From positions 26,613 through 90,612 of the forward strand of contig NZ_BPFX01000017.1 of NCBI RefSeq assembly GCF_019655855.1: 64,000 nt of DNA, given 5' to 3'. The notes below the pieces were generated by a model. The model was not told the origin of the DNA. It searched no databases and saw only the letters and a program-made list of their open reading frames with translations. Positions 26,318 through 34,765 of the stretch are shown here, in pieces (the first letter of the stretch is position 1; each line of letters starts with the position of its first letter). The stretch comes from Pseudomonas paralcaligenes. Its GTDB lineage: Bacteria > Pseudomonadota > Gammaproteobacteria > Pseudomonadales > Pseudomonadaceae. The position numbers and the translations under genes are program-made.

Positions 26318-27037
26318 ATGATCAGTGGTGTCAGCGGTTACTCGGGCTACAGCGGCTATACCTCGCTCCAGCGCAGCAGCGCCGGCGGCGGCGGTTGCGC
26401 AGGCGGCCCGGCGAAACTCGAGGAGAAGCTGTTCAGCCTCCTCGACAGCGACGGCAGCGGCGGCGTCGCCAAGGAAGAACTGGAGAGCGCGCTGAGCGCG
26501 GCCAGGGAAACCGACAGCAGCCTGACCATCGACATCGACGAGCTGTTCAGCCAGCTCGACGCCAATGGCGACGGCAGCCTGGACAGCGAGGAAACCGCCG
26601 CCCTGGCGCCGCCTCCACCGCCCCGCGGCGGTCCCGATCCGCAAGAGATGTTCGCCAGGCTGGACGCCAACGGCGACGGCAGCATCGACGCCGACGAACT
26701 GGCCGCCCTGCCCGGCGCTGGCGACAAGGACAGCGCCGGCCTGCTGGCGGAGCTGGACGCCGACGGCGATGGCGGCCTGAACTTCGACGAGCTGTCCGCC
26801 CTCGCGCCACCGCCTCCGCCCCAGGGCGCCGGCAACGGCGGGGAGCCGTTCGGCCAGTTGGGCAGCGACAGCAGCAGCCAGGACGCGCTGAGCAGCCTGC
26901 TCGACGCGGTCGCCCAGCAGCAGACCAAGGCCAAGGAAGAAAACGACTCCGGTCTGATCGCCAGGCTGCTCAAGCACTACCAGGACAACGCCGGCTATCA
27001 GGAGAGCGTCGGCACGCGGCTGAGCCTCTCGGCCTGA
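26318..27037 (+). CDS. EF-hand calcium-binding protein with four EF loops
   Basis: A 239-residue protein with four EF-hand-type loops: DSDGSGGVAKEE, DANGDGSLDSEE, DANGDGSIDADE and DADGDGGLNFDE, the last three close to the DxDxDG consensus, so it should bind calcium. The N-terminus is unusual (SGVSGYSGYSGYTS, then GGGG), and two near-identical proline runs (LAPPPPPRG and LAPPPPPQG) separate EF modules, suggesting internal duplication. There is no clear signal peptide or membrane helix, so location is uncertain; EF-hand proteins such as XopAW (Xanthomonas) and EfhP (P. aeruginosa) are the closest types I can name. AAGGAG precedes the ATG. It follows the two-component pair by 112 bp on the same strand. 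Confidence 0.85.
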   Translation: MISGVSGYSGYSGYTSLQRSSAGGGGCAGGPAKLEEKLFSLLDSDGSGGVAKEELESALSAARETDSSLTIDIDELFSQLDANGDGSLDSEETAALAPPPPPRGGPDPQEMFARLDANGDGSIDADELAALPGAGDKDSAGLLAELDADGDGGLNFDELSALAPPPPPQGAGNGGEPFGQLGSDSSSQDALSSLLDAVAQQQTKAKEENDSGLIARLLKHYQDNAGYQESVGTRLSLSA

Positions 27038-27048
27038 AGCCTGAAACG

Positions 27049-27082
27049 AAAAAGGCCCGCACCTCCGGGGAGATGCGGGCCT
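27049..27082 (-). terminator. Intrinsic terminator of the DUF945 gene
   Basis: Arms AGGCCCGCA (27053-27061) and TGCGGGCCT (27074-27082) pair perfectly. On the minus strand the hairpin is followed by a T run, so it fits the DUF945 gene that ends at 27105. It may also slow convergent transcription from the EF-hand gene. Confidence 0.75.
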
Positions 27083-27104
27083 CGTGCGTGGAGGCTGCCG
27101 GCGC

Positions 27105-28658
27105 TTACTCGGCGTAGGCCTCGTCGTCCTCGTCTTCCAGGGCCGGCTCATCGCCCATGTCGCCGCCAGCCATGCCGCCCAGGCCGGCGCCGGTGGCGAA
27201 GGCCATGGCGACGAACTCGTCGACGCTCATCTGCTTGCCGTTGAAGTCGACCTTGTCGTCGGCGTAGTGCAGCGTGGCCACGATGTTGTCGCCTTCGAGC
27301 TTGGCCAGCTCGGTGGACAGGGCCATGCCGCTGGCCATCTCGCTCATCATCGACGCCTGCTGGGCGACGGCTTCCTTGTCGGTCTCGCCGCCCAGGGTGG
27401 CCTGCAGGCCGACCACATCGCCGATCATGGCCTTGGACACGGATACCTTGGCGTCCAGCTGGGCGATCAGCTGCTTGGCCAGTTCCGGAGCCGGCAGCTC
27501 GAAGGACTCGGGCTTGTTCAGGTCCACGGACAGGCTCAGGCTGCTCTCGCCGTTGGCGGTCTTGAACGCCAGTCGTTCCAGGGCGAGGCCCGGCTTGCCG
27601 GCCAGCAGGGTTTCGATGCCGGCCAGGAACTGCGCCTGCTGCTCCTCGGGAATGTCCGGCATGCCTTCGCTGGCCTGCTGCAGCTGGCCGGTGCTCTTGA
27701 TGTAGTCGCTGTACATGGTGAGCAGCGACTGCAGGGCGCCGGTATCGAGGTTCTTGGCGCTCGACACCATTTCCATACCGCCGATGTCGTGGCCCATGTA
27801 GCTGACCATGCCGATGTTGTAGGTGGAGCGGGCGGAGAGCTTGCTGTCGGTCTCGCTGGTCTCGTCGAGCTGGCGGACGTCCTTGAGCAGCACCGGCTCA
27901 CCTTCCGCGAGCCTGATCTCGACGGTCTGCAGCTTCGCCTCGTTGCGGCCGACGTAGATGTCGCTGGTGGTCTTGGTGGTCGCGCTGTCCAGGGTCAGGC
28001 CCTTGAACTCGAAGCTCAGCGGGCTCTGGTCGGACGGCAGCACGGTGTTGAACTTGAGGCTGTCCATCAGGCCGTTGGCGGCGATTTCCTTGGCCTCGGC
28101 GGTGCTGTCGAAGTCGATGTGCAGGCCGCTGAATTCCAGGCTGTTCTGCTCGTCGATCGCCAGCTGCGCCGGGTTCAGGCGCACATTGCCGCCGACCGAC
28201 TTGTCGTAGCCCAGGCTCACCTGGCCTTCCAGGGGCGAGGCGCCCTTGGTGGCGGCGAACCACTTCTCCAGCGCCGGGCTGGATTCCAGGGCGTAGTTGC
28301 TGGTGGCCATGACCGGCATCAGCTTGAGGGACTTGAGCCGCGACAGCGGGAAGGGACCGTGCTCGATGCGGTCGTTGATCACCAGCTCCATCTGCTGCGG
28401 CTCTTCGCCGTCGAGGGAACCGTTGAACTTGATGCGGTAGCGGGCGTTGCTGTTGAAGAACGCGCGATCCAGCGAGAGCAGTTCGATGGAAGCATCGAGC
28501 CCGAGCGCCGGCAGGGTCTGGGCCAGTTCGGCGTTGGCCTGCTTGATCGACTCGTCCAGCACGCTGGGCAGCTGGTTGCCGGTGTACCAGGCGCCGACCG
28601 TGCCAACGGCGGCGACGGCAACGAGAGTGCCTACTGCGATACCTGCAATCTTCTTCAT
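27105..28658 (-). CDS. DUF945 (YdgA-like) periplasmic protein
   Basis: A 517-residue protein of the YdgA/DUF945 family. The start at 28658 gives MKKIAGIAVGTLVAVAAVG, a signal or anchor sequence, followed by WYTGNQLPSVLDESIKQAN, typical of the family. The rest is a long beta-rich periplasmic domain (FNSNARYRIKFNGSLDGEEP; LKLMPVMATSNYALESSP). The last 25 residues are Gly/Met- then Asp/Glu-rich (LGGMAGGDMGD). The family's function is unknown, with some members linked to the cell envelope. It is a single gene with its own terminator. Confidence 0.85.
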   Translation of the reverse strand: MKKIAGIAVGTLVAVAAVGTVGAWYTGNQLPSVLDESIKQANAELAQTLPALGLDASIELLSLDRAFFNSNARYRIKFNGSLDGEEPQQMELVINDRIEHGPFPLSRLKSLKLMPVMATSNYALESSPALEKWFAATKGASPLEGQVSLGYDKSVGGNVRLNPAQLAIDEQNSLEFSGLHIDFDSTAEAKEIAANGLMDSLKFNTVLPSDQSPLSFEFKGLTLDSATTKTTSDIYVGRNEAKLQTVEIRLAEGEPVLLKDVRQLDETSETDSKLSARSTYNIGMVSYMGHDIGGMEMVSSAKNLDTGALQSLLTMYSDYIKSTGQLQQASEGMPDIPEEQQAQFLAGIETLLAGKPGLALERLAFKTANGESSLSLSVDLNKPESFELPAPELAKQLIAQLDAKVSVSKAMIGDVVGLQATLGGETDKEAVAQQASMMSEMASGMALSTELAKLEGDNIVATLHYADDKVDFNGKQMSVDEFVAMAFATGAGLGGMAGGDMGDEPALEDEDDEAYAE

Positions 28659-28851
28659 GGGGCGTATATCCGTTGTGTAGTGTTGGTCTTTCTTCCCTGA
28701 ACCGCGCGCGGCCTCTGCGGACCCGATCGACACGGCCTGAGGCGGGGCTGCCGCCCTGCTCCGGCTACTGCAGCCGAAAAGTCGCGCAAGGCTATCACCG
28801 TGCCGTCATCCCCACCAAGGGGGGTGAACAGGATTCTGCACAGGATGCCAA

Positions 28852-29928
28852 CTAGTCGCCGTCCTTGCGCTCCGCGTCCACGGCGGCCACCCGCGGGGTG
28901 CTCGCCACCCAGTCGCCGAGCAGGCTGTAGGCCACGGCCAGCAGGGTCGGACCGAGGAACAGGCCCATGAAGCCGAACGCCAGGATGCCGCCGAACACGC
29001 CGAGCAGCACCACCACCAGCGGCAGGTTGCCGCCGCGGCTGATCAGGTAGGGCTTGAGCACGTTGTCCACGCCGCTGATGACGAAGGTGCCCCAGATGCC
29101 GAGGAACACCGCCATGCCGTACTGGCCCTGGCTGACCAGCCAGGCGGTGGCGGGAATCCACACCAGCGGCGGGCCCATGGGGATCAGGCTGAGGATGAAG
29201 GTGAGGATGCCGAGTACCAGGGCGCCGGGAATGCCGGCGATGTAGAAGCCGATCAGCGCCAGCAGCGCCTGGGCCGCCGCGGTGCCGATCACGCCGTTGA
29301 CCACCCGCTGCACGGTGCCGGCGACCAGTTCCAGGTAGTGGTCGGCGCGGCTGCCGCCGATCAGGCGTTCCAGCAGGCTGTGGGCGAAGGCCGCCATGCG
29401 CGGGCCGTCGCGGTAGAAGAAGAACACCAGCACCAGGCTCAGGGCCAGTTCCAGCATACCGCCGCCGATCTGCGCGCTGCGCGCCAGCAGCCAGTTGCCG
29501 ACCTGGCCCAGGTAGGGCCGCACCGTGGCCAGCAGCGCCACGCCCTCCTCGTCGATCCGTGTCCAGGCGCCTTCCAGGCGCTCGCCGATCAGCGGCAACC
29601 CGACCAGCCAGGCGGGCGGGTCCGGCAGGCCGTCGACCTGGAAGTCCTTGAACAGCTCGGTGGCGTCGCGGATGTGGTCAGCCAGGTTGAAGCCCAGCAG
29701 CACCAGCGGCACCGCGACCAGCACCATCCAGCCGCCGGTGAGAATGCCCGCCGCGGTCGTCTCGCGGCCGTCGAGCACGCGGGTCAGCAGGCGCATCAGC
29801 GGCCAGCTGGCGAACGCCAGCACGGCGGCCCAGAACAGTGCCGAGAAGAATGGCGCGAGCACCCAGGCGCAAGCGCCGAGCAGAGCCAGGAGCAGGATCT
29901 GCACCAGCAGACGGTCGTTGTTCAGCAT
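28852..29928 (-). CDS. AI-2E transporter family permease
   Basis: A 358-residue inner-membrane protein of the AI-2E/PerM family (YdiK-like). It has about seven or eight helices, for example ILLLALLGACAWVLAPFFSA, AAGILTGGWMVLVAVPLVLL, ALLALIGFYIAGIPGALVLG and ILTFILSLIPMGPPLVWIPA. Members export varied small molecules or ions, and few are proven AI-2 carriers, so the substrate is unknown. The start at 29928 (MLNNDRLL) is used; the upstream open frame is not protein-like. It is last in a probable five-gene minus-strand run beginning at 33153 and follows the DUF4892 gene by 49 bp. Confidence 0.88.
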   Translation of the reverse strand: MLNNDRLLVQILLLALLGACAWVLAPFFSALFWAAVLAFASWPLMRLLTRVLDGRETTAAGILTGGWMVLVAVPLVLLGFNLADHIRDATELFKDFQVDGLPDPPAWLVGLPLIGERLEGAWTRIDEEGVALLATVRPYLGQVGNWLLARSAQIGGGMLELALSLVLVFFFYRDGPRMAAFAHSLLERLIGGSRADHYLELVAGTVQRVVNGVIGTAAAQALLALIGFYIAGIPGALVLGILTFILSLIPMGPPLVWIPATAWLVSQGQYGMAVFLGIWGTFVISGVDNVLKPYLISRGGNLPLVVVLLGVFGGILAFGFMGLFLGPTLLAVAYSLLGDWVASTPRVAAVDAERKDGD

Positions 29929-29977
29929 GTTCGGGTTCCCTGGAGCCGGGCGGAAGCGGCCCGGCGCGCGTCGTTCT

Positions 29978-30775
29978 TCAGCGTAGTTGTTGCAGACGCA
30001 AGCCTTCGCCCGCCGGGTCACCCGACTGCAGCCGGTTGCCGCGCACGCCACGGCGCTCCAGCTCCACACGCCAGGCCTCGGCGGCGGCACCGGACAGCTC
30101 CACGCGCAGCGTGCTGTCCAGGCTCAGGGTGCGCCCCAGCAGGTCGCCCCACTGCTCGTCCGGCTCGCCCAGCGGCAGGTTCAGCTCGCCGCTGGTCCTG
30201 AGCTGGCGCAGCAGGGTGCCGGCGGTGGGCAGCAACGCGGGCAGCGCGGTGCTGGCGTCCAGCTGCTCCACGTGCAGGTAGGAGCGGCGGTTGCCGCGGG
30301 TGATGCCGTACAGGGCGACGAGGCTGTCGTGCTGCGGCTCGGCCAGTTGTAGCAGCAGATAGCTCTGCCGCTCCTCGGGGCCGTACAACGTGGCGTTGCC
30401 GAAGATCTGGTTGGCCCACAGGCTGGACGACCCACAGTCGCGGCCATCGCACCAGAACAGCAGCTGGGCGCCCTGCTCCAGCAGGTGGCGCCGCGCCGCC
30501 TCGAGCGCCTCGCGCGGCGAATGCTCGTCCGGCAGGCGGTAGGTCAGCGCGCGCAAGCGACCCTCGGCGAGCACCTCGGCGGAGGCGCGCAACTGCCCGC
30601 TGATACGGCGCAGGCCGTCCTGCGGGTAGCGTTTCTCCTCGGCGGCAACATCGCGGTAGTCGACGATCTGGGCGCGGGGAAAGCGCGGCACGCTGTCCAG
30701 ATCCTGGCTGCCGGGCACGTCGGCGGCCAGCAGGGGGGTGCAGAAAAGACTCAGGCAGAAAGCGAAATAACGCAT
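29978..30775 (-). CDS. DUF4892 family exported protein
   Basis: A 265-residue protein with a clear signal peptide (MRYFAFCLSLFCTPLLAADV, cleaved near Ala-Ala-Asp). The mature part has the DUF4892 pattern: an early FPRAQIVDYRD, then LTYRLPDEHSPREALEAAR, a central FWCDGRDCGSSSLWANQIF with two Cys that may form a disulfide, and YLLLQLAEP. The C-terminal third has an OmpA-like peptide-associated flavour (SLDSTLRVELSGAAAEA) but is too divergent to call. Function unknown. It begins 8 bp after the GST stop and is probably co-transcribed. Confidence 0.8.
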   Translation of the reverse strand: MRYFAFCLSLFCTPLLAADVPGSQDLDSVPRFPRAQIVDYRDVAAEEKRYPQDGLRRISGQLRASAEVLAEGRLRALTYRLPDEHSPREALEAARRHLLEQGAQLLFWCDGRDCGSSSLWANQIFGNATLYGPEERQSYLLLQLAEPQHDSLVALYGITRGNRRSYLHVEQLDASTALPALLPTAGTLLRQLRTSGELNLPLGEPDEQWGDLLGRTLSLDSTLRVELSGAAAEAWRVELERRGVRGNRLQSGDPAGEGLRLQQLR

Positions 30776-30783
30776 GCGGTTCC

Positions 30784-31437
30784 TCAGCGTGTGAGCATGC
30801 TCTGCGCGGTCTTCACCGCGCGATCATCATCCTTGACCCGCTCCGGTATCAGCAGGCCGCGTTGCACCGCGGGGCGGGCGTCCAGCGCCGCCATCCAGCG
30901 CTGCAGGTGTTCCAGGCCCTCGACCGGGACGCCGGCCCAGTCGTGGACGCGCACCCAGGGAAAGGTGGCGATGTCGGCGATGCCGTAGTCGCCGGCCAGG
31001 TACTCGGCCTCGCCCAGGCGGCGGTCGAGCACCTCGTAGAGGCGGCGGGTCTCGTGCTGGTAGCGGTCGATGGCGCCCTGCAGCTTCTCCGGGAAGTAGC
31101 GGAAGAACACGTTGGCCTGGCCCTGCATCGGCCCCACCCCGCCCATCTGGAACATCAGCCACTGGATCGCCAGGGAACGCCCCCTGGGGTCGCTCGGCAG
31201 CAGGCGGCCGGTCTTCTCGGCCAGATAGATGAGGATGGCGCCGGATTCGAACACGGCGAAGCCGTCGTCGACGATGGCCGGGATGCGGCCGTTGGGGTTG
31301 ATGCGGAGGAACTCGGGAGTCTTCTGTTCCTTCTTGTCGAAGGACAGCGCGTGCACCTGATAAGGCAGGCCCAGCTCTTCCAGGGCAATGGACACCTTGT
31401 GTCCATTGGGCGTGGCGGCGGTGTACAGATCGATCAT
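30784..31437 (-). CDS. Glutathione S-transferase family protein (YfcG-like)
   Basis: A 217-residue GST-fold protein. The thioredoxin-like N-terminal domain reads [20 protein letters not shown], lacking a catalytic Cys/Ser at the usual place, and contains [12 protein letters not shown] and [13 protein letters not shown] (glutathione-binding Glu-Ser). The C-terminal helical domain has [18 protein letters not shown] and [15 protein letters not shown]. This is the pattern of Ure2p/YfcG nu-class enzymes, several of which act as disulfide-bond reductases with GSH. The start at 31437 is preferred over an open extension. It lies 49 bp after the first hydrolase gene. Confidence 0.88.
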   Translation of the reverse strand: MIDLYTAATPNGHKVSIALEELGLPYQVHALSFDKKEQKTPEFLRINPNGRIPAIVDDGFAVFESGAILIYLAEKTGRLLPSDPRGRSLAIQWLMFQMGGVGPMQGQANVFFRYFPEKLQGAIDRYQHETRRLYEVLDRRLGEAEYLAGDYGIADIATFPWVRVHDWAGVPVEGLEHLQRWMAALDARPAVQRGLLIPERVKDDDRAVKTAQSMLTR

Positions 31438-31486
31438 GGCAATCTCCGATGCGACCTGCACAGCCTCGGCAGTTGCCGGGGCCGCG

Positions 31487-32350
31487 TCAAGCGCGGCGGA
31501 AGAATGGATTGAAACAGTCTGCAACCTGCTGCGCGCCGGCCTCGTCGTTGAGGTGCAGGTGATGGCCGCCGGGCAGCACGCGGGTTTCGAACGCAGTGGT
31601 CTCGACCAGGGCCTTCAGGCGCGGCTCGACGTTCATCTGCCCACCCTCGGCGAGGATCAGGCTGACCGGGCACTGCACGGCGCGGACGAACTGCTCGACG
31701 TGGGCGAAGGTCAGGCGCATCACCGACGGCAGGGTCAGGCGGATATCGGTGCGCCAGGTGTAGCCGCCCGGCACCGGCTCCAGGCCGCGCTGGGCCAGCA
31801 GTTCGGCGGCCTCGCGGCTGACCGCGACCACCCCGCGCATGCGCGCCTCGACGGCCCGTTCCGGGTCCGGGTAGACCGGCTTCTGCTTGTCGCGCACCGC
31901 CAGGCGCGCGCGCAGCGCCTCGCCGAGGCGCCTGGGTGCGCTGTCCGGCTCGGCCGTGTAGGGCACCAGGCCGTCGATCAGCGCCAGGCGCTCGACCCGC
32001 TCCGGCACCGCGGCGGCCAGCAGGGTCGAGATGATCCCGCCCAGCGAGTGCCCCAGCAGCGAGAAGCGCTGCCAGCCGAGCTGCTCGGCCACCAGCAGCA
32101 CGTCCTCCAGGTACTCCCACATGCTGTAGCTGGAGTTGCTGGCGTAGTGGCCGGAATGGCCGTGGCCGGGGAAGTCCAGGGCGACGATGCGCAGCCCGTC
32201 CAGCTTCGGCGCCAGGCGGGCGAAGGTCATGGCGTTGTCCAGCCAGCCGTGCAGGGCGATGACCGGGATGCCGTCCTCCGGGCCGAACAGGTGCGCGGCC
32301 AGCTCCACGTGGGGCAGGCTGAAGCGGGTCTCTTCCACCTTGAAGTTCAT
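31487..32350 (-). CDS. Alpha/beta-fold hydrolase
   Basis: A 287-residue serine hydrolase. Oxyanion-region HGWLDN follows the first strand, the nucleophile elbow is GHSLGG in [13 protein letters not shown], and a His near the C-terminus ([14 protein letters not shown]) can complete the triad. The lid region lies around residues 140-190. Substrate unknown. The ATG at 32350 overlaps the stop of the next upstream hydrolase by 4 bp, so the two are coupled. Tandem hydrolase pairs at this place are familiar from pseudomonad genomes (remembered neighbourhood, not searched). Confidence 0.87.
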   Translation of the reverse strand: MNFKVEETRFSLPHVELAAHLFGPEDGIPVIALHGWLDNAMTFARLAPKLDGLRIVALDFPGHGHSGHYASNSSYSMWEYLEDVLLVAEQLGWQRFSLLGHSLGGIISTLLAAAVPERVERLALIDGLVPYTAEPDSAPRRLGEALRARLAVRDKQKPVYPDPERAVEARMRGVVAVSREAAELLAQRGLEPVPGGYTWRTDIRLTLPSVMRLTFAHVEQFVRAVQCPVSLILAEGGQMNVEPRLKALVETTAFETRVLPGGHHLHLNDEAGAQQVADCFNPFFRRA

Positions 32351-33153
32351 GCCGAGCGCTCCGCGCCCCGGCCCTGCCAGCGGGCGAACAGGTCGCGCAA
32401 CAGGTGGGCGGTGTCCTGCGGCCGCTCCAGGGGGAACATGTGGCCACCGGGCAGGCTCAGGTACTCGCCCTTGGGCACGCGGTTGACCTGGCGAGCGTGG
32501 TGCGGCATCACCACCCGGCTGTGCCGGCCACGGACCACCGCCAGCGGCACGGCGAGCTGCTGAGGGCGGCCCGGCGCGGTGTGCGGCACGCTGCGGTAGA
32601 TGCTGATCTCGGTGGCCGGGTCGAAGCGCAGGCGCAGCCCCTGCCCTTCCTCGCGCAGGCCGTGGCGCACGTAGGCGTCCAGGCACTCGGGGTCGAAGCG
32701 GCGGAACAGGGTCTTGCCGGCGAAGTAGCCACGGGCCTCCTCGAAGTCGCCGAACACCTCGCGGCGGCCGACGGTGCGGCCGGCCGGGGTGATCCGGTCG
32801 ATGAAGCCGAAGCGCTTGGCCGCGCGGATCACCATGCGGTCGACGCCGGTCAGCAGTGGCGAGTCGAGCATCGCCACGCCGCGGTACAGGTCCGGGCGGC
32901 GCAGCGCGGCATGGTAGTGCAGCACGCCGCCGAGGGAATGGCCGACACCCCACACCGGCTCGTCACCCTGCTCCAGGTGCAGGATCAGCTCGTCCACCAG
33001 GTTGTTCCAGTTGTCGTCCACCGGGAAGCGCGGGTCATGGCCGTGCTGCTCCAGGTGCCGCACCCGGTAGTCCGGGGCCAGGGCGGAGAAGAGCTTGCCG
33101 TAGGTGGCCGAGGGGAAGCCGTTGGCGTGGGCGAAGAAGATGGTCTGGGACAT
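32347..33153 (-). CDS. Alpha/beta-fold hydrolase
   Basis: A 268-residue serine hydrolase, first gene of a probable five-gene run. It begins MSQTIFFAHANGFPSATYGK (oxyanion HANGFP) and has the nucleophile elbow GVGHSLGG and a C-terminal His in LSLPGGHMFPLERP. It differs from its downstream partner in length, lid and oxyanion sequence, so this is not a recent duplication. The substrate is unknown. The start at 33153 is chosen over an in-frame codon 14 residues earlier. Confidence 0.87.
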   Translation of the reverse strand: MSQTIFFAHANGFPSATYGKLFSALAPDYRVRHLEQHGHDPRFPVDDNWNNLVDELILHLEQGDEPVWGVGHSLGGVLHYHAALRRPDLYRGVAMLDSPLLTGVDRMVIRAAKRFGFIDRITPAGRTVGRREVFGDFEEARGYFAGKTLFRRFDPECLDAYVRHGLREEGQGLRLRFDPATEISIYRSVPHTAPGRPQQLAVPLAVVRGRHSRVVMPHHARQVNRVPKGEYLSLPGGHMFPLERPQDTAHLLRDLFARWQGRGAERSA

Positions 33154-33284
33154 GGCGGGCGCGATACAGGAGGGTTTCCAGGGATTGTCCGGCACGCCCG
33201 GGCGGGCGGCAATCGGCAGAAGGTGCCAGATGCGCCAAACAACAGGCGCAGCCCGCCAAAAGGCGGGCCACGCATGGCGCGGGT

Positions 33285-34598
33285 TCAGGCGGCCTGGGTC
33301 GCCGGCTCGCCGCGCAGGCGGTCGAAGATGGCGGCAACCAGCAGGGTCAGCGCCACTGGCAGCAACCAGCCCAGGCCCTCGTCGGCCAGCGGAAGATGGT
33401 CAAGGAGCCCTGGCACGAAGGACTTGAAGCCGGCGGCATTGAGTGCGTCGACCAGACCGAACACCAGGGTTACCGCCATGGTGGGCACGAACACCCGGGA
33501 GGCTGAACGCCAGATGCCGCCCAGCAGACTCAGCGTCACCAGCACGATGGCCAGCGGATAGAGGCCGACCAGCACCGGTACCGACACGTGGATCAGCTGG
33601 GTCAGGCCCTGGTTGGCCACCAGGAGGCTGAACAGGCCGAAGACCACCACCACGCTGCGATAGGAGAACGGCAACAGCCTGCTGAAGTATTCGCCGCATG
33701 CGGTCAACAGGCCGACGGCGGTGGTCAGGCAGGCCAGGGTGATGACTACCGCCAGCAACAGGCTGCCGTAAATGCCGAAAGTATGTTCGACGTAAGTGGT
33801 GAGGATCTGCACGCCGTTCTGCGCATCGCCGGCGATCCCCTGGCTAGTGGCCCCGAGATAGAACAGTGCCAGGTAGACCAGTGAAAGGCCGGTGGCCGCG
33901 ATAAGACCGGCCAGCACCGAATAGCGGGTGACCAGTGAAGCTTCGCTGACGCCACGATCCTTGATCGCCGTGGCGATGACGATGCCGAACACCAGAGCGC
34001 CCAAGGTATCCATGGTCAGGTAGCCCTGCAGGAAGCCTTGTACGAGGGGCCTTGCCTGGTAGGCCTCGGCGCTTGGACCGATACCGCCGGCCGGTGCCAG
34101 CAGCGCCGCACCACCAAGCACCAGCAGAGAGGCCAGCAGCACGGGCGTGATGAACTTGCCGACGCTGTCCACCAGCCTGCCCGGGTTGAGGGCGAGGAAA
34201 AGTACGATGGCGAAATAGGCGGCGCTGTACAGGGCCAGTGGTAGCGGCCCGTTGCCGACCAGGGGCGCCACGCCCATCTCGAAGGATACGGTGGCAGTGC
34301 GCGGCGTCGCGAACAGGGGGCCTATCGCCAGGTACACGGCCACGGCCAGCAGGGTGCCGGCCTTGCGACCGAGCGGCGCGGTCAGTTCGTCCATACCGCC
34401 ACCGACACGGGCCAGGGCCACTACCGTGAGCAGCGGCAGGCCAACGCCGGTCATGAGGAAGCCGAACGCGGCGTACCAGACATTGCCACCGGCGGCCATG
34501 CCAGCGCTGGGCGGGAAGATGATATTGCCGGCGCCCAGGAACAGGGCAAAGGTCATGAAGCCCAGGGCCAGGAGGTCAAGGCTTTTCATACGAGTCAT
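33285..34598 (-). CDS. brnQ: Branched-chain amino acid carrier (BrnQ/BraB family)
   Basis: A 437-residue, roughly 12-helix sodium-coupled symporter for leucine, isoleucine and valine. Diagnostic segments: LGFMTFALFLGAGNIIFPPS at the start, IGPLFATPRTATVSFEMGV, and LYLGATSQGIA-like loops. Either ATG 34598 or ATG 34589 could be the start; neither has a strong ribosome site. In P. aeruginosa the braB carrier lies close to sucD (from memory), which fits this location. It is monocistronic, between the hydrolase run and a chemoreceptor. Confidence 0.93.
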   Translation of the reverse strand: MTRMKSLDLLALGFMTFALFLGAGNIIFPPSAGMAAGGNVWYAAFGFLMTGVGLPLLTVVALARVGGGMDELTAPLGRKAGTLLAVAVYLAIGPLFATPRTATVSFEMGVAPLVGNGPLPLALYSAAYFAIVLFLALNPGRLVDSVGKFITPVLLASLLVLGGAALLAPAGGIGPSAEAYQARPLVQGFLQGYLTMDTLGALVFGIVIATAIKDRGVSEASLVTRYSVLAGLIAATGLSLVYLALFYLGATSQGIAGDAQNGVQILTTYVEHTFGIYGSLLLAVVITLACLTTAVGLLTACGEYFSRLLPFSYRSVVVVFGLFSLLVANQGLTQLIHVSVPVLVGLYPLAIVLVTLSLLGGIWRSASRVFVPTMAVTLVFGLVDALNAAGFKSFVPGLLDHLPLADEGLGWLLPVALTLLVAAIFDRLRGEPATQAA

Positions 34599-34765
34599 AG
34601 CGGGCGGTACCACGAAGCGAAGGTGAGGCGGCGCTCCATGGGGCTGGCGCCGCGCCGGCACCTTAAAGGATCGGCCGCCCCGGGATCGAGCGGCCCCGGT
34701 CGGCCGGTCGGGCGCAGGACAGCGGATGTCGCATATCTGTATTTTTCCTGTTCACCCGGACAGCT

